A stretch of DNA of 28,970 bases from QYOJ01 sp964642545 (lineage in GTDB: Bacteria > Bacteroidota > Bacteroidia > Bacteroidales > FEN-979). The notes under the pieces are model-generated. The model was not told the origin of the DNA. It searched no databases and saw only the letters and a program-made list of their open reading frames with translations. The stretch spans positions 1 through 28,970 of the forward strand of contig CAZXQU010000039.1 in assembly GCA_964642545.1 (NCBI GenBank), read 5' to 3'. This document shows, one piece after another, positions 14,700-21,578 of this stretch (the stretch's first letter is position 1; each line of letters opens with the position of its first letter). The position numbers were made by a program, and so were the translations under genes.

Positions 14700-15983
14700 T
14701 CACAACTTCTGCCTGAACATGTGTTTGTTATCACCTGCACCAGGAATGTCGTAAAGGTAGAAGAGGAAGTTGTTGTGGACTTTAACTTTTTGTGGGTACA
14801 TATGCGATGAGGTAGTGACTCGTTTCAGGTCACCATTGTTCAGATCTATCCGGTAAAGGGTCATCCGGCCGTTTTTCAGGAAAGAGGTATAGGCTTTTTT
14901 CTCAATATCGTCTATGTATATCTCAGTCGTCCACCGGCCATCCCTGGTATCCTGCACCTGCATCTTGAGCTTAGAGGTGAATTCCCCATTGAGTGTATAG
15001 AGTTCAAGTGTATAATCGGCTGTATTGAAAACACAGAGAATGTCATCAATCTTGTGCAGTGTGGAGGTGTTGGGTTTATAGAGGATCTTTTTTACCCAGC
15101 CGTACTCCTGAAATGCTTCGCGGCCATCCGGGATGCATGACATCATCAGCATTGCATCGTTGCTAATAACACCTTCGCTGTTTGTGCGGAGCATCTTCAT
15201 CTTCTCTTCATCGTTGGCATTGGTTAGATGCTGCCTCTCGCTGGTCTTTCTGTTGATTGTATAGAATTCCATACCAAGTTGATTCCTGCTTTGCTTCCTG
15301 AAGAATAGCAGATCGCCGGCAGAAGCAACACAATCTGAAAGGGTCCTGCTGAAGCGGCCGATCTCAGCAGGGTAGATCAGTCGCAAGATTGAGCTATCCC
15401 GAAACACCTGGTATGCAGTGTCGTGACTTAACACATGAATATGGCCCAGGCAGTCGTGAAATAGTTCAACCGGACGAAAGGGGATTGCCCCGGAACAGGA
15501 GGCGGTGTCTCCCGTAAGTGAAAGGCAGAGCAGTTCTGACTCGGTCCTGGTAAAACGAAAAATCAACATATAAACCCTGTTGCTGTCGACTTTATAATCA
15601 AGGACTGAATACTGGCTATCCTTAAAAAATAGCTCAGGCTTATTCTCCGCCTTAATCTCAACCTCTTTCAACATCTGGGCCTGTAACTTGAGCATGACCG
15701 TAATAGAAGGGGATGTATTATCCAGCCAGATTCGCTGGGGTTCGTAACCCAGATGGCTTATGGTCATATAAACAGGAATTGTATCGATGAAAAAGGAAAA
15801 TTCTCCGCGACTGTTTGTCGTACTTCCCAGGGTAGTGCCGGTAAATGAGATGTTGGCAGATGAGATCGGATAACGGGTCTCCCTTTCGATCACTTTGCCA
15901 TAGAAATACCTGTTCTGCCTCTGTGCGAAAGACTCAGTGCCAAAGAAAGAGAGGAGGAGAATGGTGAGAATCACCTTCGCCAT
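14700..15983 (-). CDS. Exported carboxypeptidase-regulatory-like domain protein with propeller-like body
   Basis: The start at 15983 opens a clear signal peptide (MAKVILTILLLSFFGTESFA), giving 427 residues. Residues about 25-110 are a carboxypeptidase-regulatory-like (CarboxypepD_reg-like) beta domain: FYGKVIERETRYPISSANISF, GTTLGSTTNSRGEFSFFID and ISHLGYEPQ. The rest (about 125-427) consists of repeated four-strand segments, with VYMLIFRF, IHVLSHDTAYQVF and LFFRKQSRNQLGMEFYTI, and resembles a six-bladed propeller. The start lies 13 bases inside the end of the upstream membrane peptidase gene, so the two are expressed together. Its partner and ligand are unknown. Confidence 0.78.
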   Translation of the reverse strand: MAKVILTILLLSFFGTESFAQRQNRYFYGKVIERETRYPISSANISFTGTTLGSTTNSRGEFSFFIDTIPVYMTISHLGYEPQRIWLDNTSPSITVMLKLQAQMLKEVEIKAENKPELFFKDSQYSVLDYKVDSNRVYMLIFRFTRTESELLCLSLTGDTASCSGAIPFRPVELFHDCLGHIHVLSHDTAYQVFRDSSILRLIYPAEIGRFSRTLSDCVASAGDLLFFRKQSRNQLGMEFYTINRKTSERQHLTNANDEEKMKMLRTNSEGVISNDAMLMMSCIPDGREAFQEYGWVKKILYKPNTSTLHKIDDILCVFNTADYTLELYTLNGEFTSKLKMQVQDTRDGRWTTEIYIDDIEKKAYTSFLKNGRMTLYRIDLNNGDLKRVTTSSHMYPQKVKVHNNFLFYLYDIPGAGDNKHMFRQKL

Positions 15984-16984
15984 GAAATAATCCAGTTTAT
16001 CCATCGAATAATAAGAAAAATGGGAATCAGGATGATAACCACGATAAATAGCCACCGAAGGAATATCAGGAAGTCAAAGGGAAGAGGGATAAAGGAGGTC
16101 TCTGGGGGAGCCTCCTTCGATTCCATCATTCCCAGAAGCCATTGTGCTTCAGCAAAATCCAGCGATGTTTCAAAAACGCGCTTGAAATTCTTCTTAGGTG
16201 ACGTGGTCCAGTGCATCCTGGATTCATATTCCTGTACCTTGTCCATCCCGAAACGATCCACCAGATAGCATGTAAAGAGGCATACCTGGCCATACCCTTT
16301 CGATACCATCTTCCCATCCTCCAAGCGAACCATTGCCTGCCAGTTCCAGGGATGTTCCAGTGAAGTAGTAGAAACCAGGGTAGGCCAGCTCCAGAGGTTC
16401 TCGCCCAACTTGTCGGCCGACACAGAATAGTCTTGTAACATGGTGGCGCAACCCTCCTCAAACCATTTTGGATAAAAGAATACAGAAGGAAGATATCCAT
16501 ATTTTCGGGTGATGTAGAGGTGATACATCTCATGGATCATGGCAGAATAGGGGGACATGTTGCCAGTAATCCGGGAAGTATTCAGCACCATCCTTCCCAT
16601 GACGGCTGAGCCAATGGCCTTGTTCCATGTGAGGTGAAAATACTGTTGGGGCGATTCGCACATAAAAATTGTGACACCCTTCCTGAATTTATCGCCCACC
16701 GTATCTCCCCAGAAATGTTCGATTGAATCCTGTGTAATAGAGGCAAGCCAGAGGACATCCAGTGCCTTCTCGATCCGGTCTCCATAGAAGTAAACGGTGT
16801 TTTTGTTGTCTGATACGCTGGTGTATGAGATCAATAAGGAGGGGAACAACAATCGTCCGGGTCCTGCAAAGAAGAAGTAGATTAAAACCCAGATGAAGAG
16901 GATAACAACAATCCTTAATGCCCATGGGTTAGTACCCTTTTTTTTACTCTCTTTTTCCTTGGTTTTATATATTGTCTCTGCCAT
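15971..16984 (-). CDS. Membrane-anchored HExxH peptidase (peptidase MA-like)
   Basis: This 337-residue protein has an N-terminal membrane helix (about 24-42) and a second one near the C-terminus (about 305-330), leaving a domain of about 260 residues between them, probably in the periplasm. The gluzincin motif is HEMYH (His151, Glu152, His155), followed by WFEEGCA with Glu177 as the likely third ligand, as in the peptidase MA-like family. The cytosolic start is strongly basic (KEKESKKK), which supports N-in topology. The end overlaps the start of the propeller-like gene by 13 bases, implying that they act together. Confidence 0.83.
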   Translation of the reverse strand: MAETIYKTKEKESKKKGTNPWALRIVVILFIWVLIYFFFAGPGRLLFPSLLISYTSVSDNKNTVYFYGDRIEKALDVLWLASITQDSIEHFWGDTVGDKFRKGVTIFMCESPQQYFHLTWNKAIGSAVMGRMVLNTSRITGNMSPYSAMIHEMYHLYITRKYGYLPSVFFYPKWFEEGCATMLQDYSVSADKLGENLWSWPTLVSTTSLEHPWNWQAMVRLEDGKMVSKGYGQVCLFTCYLVDRFGMDKVQEYESRMHWTTSPKKNFKRVFETSLDFAEAQWLLGMMESKEAPPETSFIPLPFDFLIFLRWLFIVVIILIPIFLIIRWINWIISWRR

Positions 16985-17076
16985 TGTTTAATCAAACAGC
17001 TGTAAAAATAAGCTCTTTCGGGAATGGAAGCAAAAGATATCGATGATCTTTCACAATCCATCGATAAGCAGAAATG

Positions 17077-20076
17077 CTATTTCTCCAGCTTGACCAGATT
17101 CTTAAAGAGTTTCTTCTCTTTTTCGATCTTATCGGCATTGCCATATACACAGTAGGCCTGCTGATCCACTATGTCCCGCATCATCTTGGCAAAACCCCTG
17201 ATATCGGCAGCGGTCGTAGCAAGAACGGCATCGCGGTCCTGTTGGAGAGCCTTCTGCGAAATTTTGGAGAGGTAGTAGTTGACTGCACGCTCACCTTTCT
17301 GTGAAGGCGTCAGCGGATTATCCAACCCGGCGATCGTCCCGATGATATAACGGGTCATGGCATTGTCGTCGGCTTCAAAGCTGGCTACGTAATCAGGAAC
17401 GCCGGCATAGTTGTCGAGTGTCTCTTTCAGGTTGGGGTCGCGGTACGAATTGAATGTAGTCATTCCATTGGGAGACATGATACACCAGCCGCCGTAAGCT
17501 CCACCCATCACGCGGATTTTTGTTTGCAGGTAATCGGTTGAGAGAACCTGGTTGAGAACGCGCATCTTGCCATTCCATGAGTAACCAAGGTCTTTGAAAT
17601 CGGCGCCTTCAACAACATACTGAACTTTGGACGGGGTAAGTAACCCTTCGTTCTTTTTCACAGGATCCAATTTCCACTCCGTCAGGGAAACCACTTCATC
17701 CGGAAGGGTCGCAACAAACCCTTTCAGCCCTTCAGAGAAGATGGGCATCTGCTCGTTGTCGCAGGTAGTGGCAACCAGCAGGTTTTGCTTGTTGAAAAGC
17801 ATTGCTGCCACTTTTGCCAGTGTTTCACAAACAACCTGCGGGTTCTCGTCATATTTTTTGGCCAGGTCAGTAACAAACCAGTAGTAGTCGAGGCCGCCTG
17901 TCAGCTCCCTGAACATGCCGCGGTTGGTCACATACGAAGCCTGTCGGCGGGAAGCAAACGTATATCCATTCCGTTTCACGTTGGCATCCAACTGGGCCTG
18001 ATGCTTGTCAATAACGGTCTTGAGACGCTCCGCATCGCAAAAGAGGGTCTTATTCAGAACCTCCGCGGTCAGCTCAAACATCTTATCCACCTTGTCGCCC
18101 ATCGCTTTGGAGGTAACTTCAAATTTGGGGATCAGGGAGTTGTCATCTTCATTCTCAAGATAGGTGGGCAGCGAAACATCAAACATGCCCGTGTTGATAT
18201 TGAGTGACTTGTTCAGATCTCCATAGGTGTAATTTTCCGTGTTCAGCAGGCTCAGCACGTTGGACAGCAGGGAAGCATAAGGGATCATATCCTGAGGGAT
18301 AACCCGGAGGTCAAACATCAGGTTCATGTAAACCACATTGTTGGTGAACTGATCGCAATGCAACACCGGAACTCCGGCAACTTCAGTTTCGTCAACGCCA
18401 AACCACTCTGCTTTGGGATTGATGTCTGAGATGTCGAGTAACGGAATGGAAGCCAGCGCTTCGGGTGTATCCTCACGCTCCTGGTAGGCGATCAGCTCAT
18501 TCGTCTCGGCAATTAGCTGCTCTTTCTGCTCCCTGGTAAGCGTCTCTTTGTATGCTTCAAGCTCTTGTGTTACCTCGGCCATGTTCTCTTTTTCCATTCC
18601 CGGCTTCGGTTCGAGAGTCAACTCAAGCGAGTGTGGGTTGTTGAGGAAATAGGAGGTGATCAGCTTCTCCAGGTAGTTCTCCCGGATGCCATTTTTCAGG
18701 GCAGCCAGCGGTTTCTCCCACTCGAGAGTCAGGAACGGGTCATTGGCGAAAAACCAGCCCGAAAGTGCCTGGAATCCGTAGGTCAGTCCTTTTTGCGCAT
18801 TGTCTCCTTCGCGCAACTGGAACTCCATCCTGTTCAGTACACCTTCAACCTCTTCCCTGTCAACGCCCTCTTCAGCAACTTTCTGAAGAGTCTTTTGGAT
18901 GACATCCATAAACTTTTCGCTGTCAGCCGGATTGGCGTTGGTAACGATGATCTGGACGACATTCTGGTTGTAACTGTCAATCGAAGCCGACACATCCTGT
19001 CCGATCCCGACCTCCTGCAGTGCCAGGCGAACGGGTGCCGACTCCTGGTTGACCAGTACTTCCGTCAGAATATCAAGTCCCCAGGTAAGCTCTTGGTCGG
19101 TGTTGTGCCCGGCAACAAAGCTATAGGTCAGGTAGGTCTGATCTTCGATGTTGGCACCGTCGAGAACAGGGTAATAGGCAGTTACCTCTTTCATGGAGGT
19201 GAAGGGAGTCTGGTCTTCGATCGTCACCGGATCTGTCCCCTTTTCGTAGTTCGAGAGGTAAGCCGAGTCGATGAAAGCCAGTTCCTTGTCCATATCGGCA
19301 TCACCGTAGACCAGGATATAACTGTTTTCGGGGTGATAGTATTTCTTGTGGTAGTTGAGGAAGGCTTCATAAGAGAGCGTGGGAATGGCAGGCGGGTATC
19401 CGCCCGACTCCAGCCCATACGCATTATCCGGGAAAAGATTTTTAAAGATCTCATAATTCAGTACCCGTGTGGGGCTCGAGAATGATCCTTTCATTTCGTT
19501 GTAAACCACACCTTTATAAACAACAGGTTCGCCCTCATCGGTCAGTTCGTAATGCCAGCCCTCTTGCTTCAGAATCCGTGGATCATCATAGATCAGCGGA
19601 TTAAAAACGGCATCAAGATAGATATGCATCAGGTTGAAGTAGTCCTTGTCGTTCATGCTTGCAACAGGATACATTGTCATATCTTTACCCGTAAAGGCGT
19701 TGATAAAGGTGTTCAGCGATCCTTTTGAAAGCACATCGAAAGGGCTCTTCACCGGAAAGTTTTTGGAACCGTTCAGCACCGAATGTTCCATGATGTGTGG
19801 AGTCCCGGCATCCGAATCGGGGAATGTTTTAAAAGCGATACCGAAGGTCTTGTTCGGGTCATCCGAAGCGATTTTTAGTAGATGGGCTCCGCTTTTTTCA
19901 TGTACATAGAGATAGCAGTCGGCATTCAGTTCCTTTACAAAGCGTTTTTCAACGAGTTTAAATCCGTGCATGTCGTGGTTTTTACATCCTGAGAGGATAA
20001 GAGCCGACAAAATTACACAAACAAACAGAGAAACAGTCGTTGCTGACCATTTCAGGGATCGGGCAAAATTCTTCAT
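17077..20076 (-). CDS. M16 family (presequence-protease-like) lipoprotein peptidase
   Basis: The ATG at 20076 was chosen because it precedes a signal peptide with lipobox LSGC (Cys31), giving 999 residues; the open frame before it covers simple repeats and the rpmB promoter and is not coding. The inverted zinc motif HxxEH is HIMEH (His94, Glu97, His98), with the distal ligand expected in VYNEMKGSF near residue 178. Length and layout (M16 half, M16C-associated linker around 450-700, second inactive half) match PreP-type proteases, which degrade short peptides in a closed chamber. The lipid anchor implies action in the periplasm or at the outer membrane. Confidence 0.9.
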   Translation of the reverse strand: MKNFARSLKWSATTVSLFVCVILSALILSGCKNHDMHGFKLVEKRFVKELNADCYLYVHEKSGAHLLKIASDDPNKTFGIAFKTFPDSDAGTPHIMEHSVLNGSKNFPVKSPFDVLSKGSLNTFINAFTGKDMTMYPVASMNDKDYFNLMHIYLDAVFNPLIYDDPRILKQEGWHYELTDEGEPVVYKGVVYNEMKGSFSSPTRVLNYEIFKNLFPDNAYGLESGGYPPAIPTLSYEAFLNYHKKYYHPENSYILVYGDADMDKELAFIDSAYLSNYEKGTDPVTIEDQTPFTSMKEVTAYYPVLDGANIEDQTYLTYSFVAGHNTDQELTWGLDILTEVLVNQESAPVRLALQEVGIGQDVSASIDSYNQNVVQIIVTNANPADSEKFMDVIQKTLQKVAEEGVDREEVEGVLNRMEFQLREGDNAQKGLTYGFQALSGWFFANDPFLTLEWEKPLAALKNGIRENYLEKLITSYFLNNPHSLELTLEPKPGMEKENMAEVTQELEAYKETLTREQKEQLIAETNELIAYQEREDTPEALASIPLLDISDINPKAEWFGVDETEVAGVPVLHCDQFTNNVVYMNLMFDLRVIPQDMIPYASLLSNVLSLLNTENYTYGDLNKSLNINTGMFDVSLPTYLENEDDNSLIPKFEVTSKAMGDKVDKMFELTAEVLNKTLFCDAERLKTVIDKHQAQLDANVKRNGYTFASRRQASYVTNRGMFRELTGGLDYYWFVTDLAKKYDENPQVVCETLAKVAAMLFNKQNLLVATTCDNEQMPIFSEGLKGFVATLPDEVVSLTEWKLDPVKKNEGLLTPSKVQYVVEGADFKDLGYSWNGKMRVLNQVLSTDYLQTKIRVMGGAYGGWCIMSPNGMTTFNSYRDPNLKETLDNYAGVPDYVASFEADDNAMTRYIIGTIAGLDNPLTPSQKGERAVNYYLSKISQKALQQDRDAVLATTAADIRGFAKMMRDIVDQQAYCVYGNADKIEKEKKLFKNLVKLEK

Positions 20077-20178
20077 GACTGAGTGGGTGTTTACTGATTT
20101 GGGGTTCAAATTACAAGGATTCTCCGAGATGGGAAAGGAAATTCGATAACAGGGGGAGTTTTGTCGATTTCCAGAGGA

Positions 20179-20261
20179 GGACGATGGACGAAGGACGAGA
20201 GACGAAAGACGAGGGACGAAGGACGAAGGAGGTGAGACGTAGGTCATATTTCGTATTTCGG
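20179..20261. repeat. Degenerate 7-base tandem repeat (GGACGAA type) ending in inverted ATTTCGT units
   Basis: Nine units run in register from 20179 (GGACGAT, GGACGAA, GGACGAG, AGACGAA, AGACGAG, GGACGAA, GGACGAA, GGAGGTG, AGACGTA). They are followed by ATTTCGT and ATTTCGG (20248-20261), which are the same unit family on the other strand. The stretch lies in the 358-base gap between the M16 gene and rpmB; 20077-20178 shows nothing else recognisable. Confidence 0.85.
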
Positions 20262-20288
20262 AATCCAGAAGCCACGACCCGGTATCCA

Positions 20289-20348
20289 GCATCATCACAT
20301 CACTCTCATCACTTTCATCACCCCATAACCTCATCACTTCATCACTAT
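20289..20348. repeat. Degenerate TCATCACT tandem repeat (period about 8)
   Basis: Repeated TCATCACT/TCATCACC/TCATCACA words with an 8-9 base step fill this stretch and end just before the -33 box of the rpmB promoter. Confidence 0.75.
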
Positions 20349-20363
20349 ATTTTGAACGCATAA

Positions 20364-20395
20364 TTTGTAATTTAAAATTTATCGGTGTATCTTTG
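20364..20395 (+). promoter_or_regulatory. Promoter of rpmB
   Basis: TTTG (20364-20367), exactly 20 bases and TATCTTTG (20388-20395) are a full match to the Bacteroidota vegetative promoter. The leader to the ATG is about 35 bases. Confidence 0.85.
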
Positions 20396-20434
20396 CACTC
20401 CAATTTTGAAAATCAATTCTTTAAGACTACTGCC

Positions 20435-20674
20435 ATGGCAAGGATTTGTGAAATTACCGGTAAGACATACATGAAGGGGAATAAGGTCTCTCACTCCAAC
20501 CACAAGACCAAACGGGTATTTCATCCCAACCTCCAAACAAAGAAGTTCTACATTCCTGAAGAAGACAGCTTCATTACGTTGAAAGTCTCCACTGAAGGCA
20601 TCCGGAACATCAACAAAAAAGGGATCTCCGTTTGCCTCAAAGAGGCCCGCGAAAAAGGCCACCTGGCGAAATAG
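20435..20674 (+). CDS. rpmB: 50S ribosomal protein L28
   Basis: The 79-residue sequence MARICEITGKTYMKGNKVSH, then SNHKTKRVFHPNLQTKKFYI and IRNINKKGISVCLKEAREKG, is plainly L28, a structural protein of the large ribosomal subunit. The ATG at 20435 gives the usual MARxCxxTGK start; an earlier in-frame codon at 20393 would lie inside the -7 box. The usual neighbour rpmG (L33) is absent: after a hairpin, an unrelated exported protein gene follows. Confidence 0.97.
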   Translation: MARICEITGKTYMKGNKVSHSNHKTKRVFHPNLQTKKFYIPEEDSFITLKVSTEGIRNINKKGISVCLKEAREKGHLAK

Positions 20675-20722
20675 TTGCTAACCCCATGATGTCCCAAAAG
20701 GACACGTCGGCATAAACGATTC

Positions 20723-20755
20723 AAGTAGGGGCATCCAGACAGGATGCCCTTACTT
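20723..20755. terminator. Hairpin terminator after rpmB (GTAGGGGC family)
   Basis: AAGTAGGGGCATCC (20723-20736), loop AGACA and GGATGCCCTTACTT (20742-20755) form a 14-base stem whose only imperfection is a G-T pair. A T-rich stretch (TACTTATTTAT) overlaps its end. The outer stem resembles that of the hairpin at 13079-13109. Confidence 0.75.
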
Positions 20756-20827
20756 ATTTATCGGAACCGAAGAAATACACCAGTCTATTTTGCCAAACAG
20801 TACCGAAATAAAACAGGGTTAAATTCG

Positions 20828-20857
20828 TTGATAAACCAGTACATTCTCTTAATTTTG
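20828..20857 (+). promoter_or_regulatory. Promoter of the gene at 20863, nearly leaderless
   Basis: TTG (20828-20830), 19 bases and TAATTTTG (20850-20857) fit the consensus. The ATG begins six bases after the -7 box, so the transcript should have almost no 5' leader. Confidence 0.65.
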
Positions 20858-20862
20858 CCCGA

Positions 20863-21573
20863 ATGAATCATCGCCTTCATTTTCTGATCGTTGCTGTGGT
20901 GTTTATGGTCAGTGCGATCAAAGGTGGTGCTCAGGAGGTTGAAGATACAACCAGCCAGGTTATACAACAGGCCCGACTGAATCAGTATCAGTGGGAAAAT
21001 GACTGGCAACTGGTCCAGTTTACAGGCATCACCATTACTGCTGATAGCCTTTCAGCCGTTCCATATACAAAAATTAGCGTGAAAACAAGCCGGGAAGGGA
21101 CTATGACCGATGTTATGGGATACTTTTCGTTTGTTGCTCATATCGGGGATACCATCCTCTTCAATGCATTGGGGTATAAACCAACCTCCTTTATTATACC
21201 TGATACAATCCGTCATCAGCGTTACTCTCTTATCCAACTGATGACTGCCGATACGCTCACCCTAACCCCTGCGATCATCTTTCCATGGCCAACATATGAA
21301 GAGTTTAAGCAGGCCTTTCTTAACCTCGACATTCCGGATGATGAGCTCGAAAGGGCCCGTAGGAATCTGGCACCCTCAAAAATTATGATGATGGCCGACA
21401 TGTCTTCTATGGATGCCCAGATGAACTACAACAAATTTATCCAGGACCAAACCAGCAAACTTTACTATTTCGGACAGCAACAGCCCTTCTCCATCTTCAA
21501 TCCATTTGCCTGGGCACAGTTTATCAAAGCATGGAAAGAGGGAAAATTCAAACGTAAAACCTACGAAGATTAG
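20863..21573 (+). CDS. Exported carboxypeptidase-regulatory-like domain protein
   Basis: This 236-residue protein has a signal peptide (MNHRLHFLIVAVVFMVSAIKGGAQ). Residues about 50-120 form a carboxypeptidase-regulatory-like domain (FTGITITADSLSAVPYTKIS, TMTDVMGYFSFVAHIGDTIL and FNALGYKPTSF). The C-terminal ~110 residues are helical and charged (PTYEEFKQAFLNLDIPDDEL, then MMMADMSSMDAQMNYNKFI). The function is unknown. The stop is five bases before the TonB-dependent receptor gene, so the two share an mRNA and probably act at the same envelope site. Confidence 0.83.
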   Translation: MNHRLHFLIVAVVFMVSAIKGGAQEVEDTTSQVIQQARLNQYQWENDWQLVQFTGITITADSLSAVPYTKISVKTSREGTMTDVMGYFSFVAHIGDTILFNALGYKPTSFIIPDTIRHQRYSLIQLMTADTLTLTPAIIFPWPTYEEFKQAFLNLDIPDDELERARRNLAPSKIMMMADMSSMDAQMNYNKFIQDQTSKLYYFGQQQPFSIFNPFAWAQFIKAWKEGKFKRKTYED

Positions 21574-21578
21574 ATCCG

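Noticed and set aside
20179..20348. CRISPR-like array
   Set aside because: The units are 7-8 bases with no spacers and no cas genes nearby.
20077..20403. N-terminal extension of the M16 peptidase reading frame
   Set aside because: The added residues come from simple 7- and 8-base repeats and the rpmB promoter. A lipoprotein signal begins exactly at the ATG at 20076.
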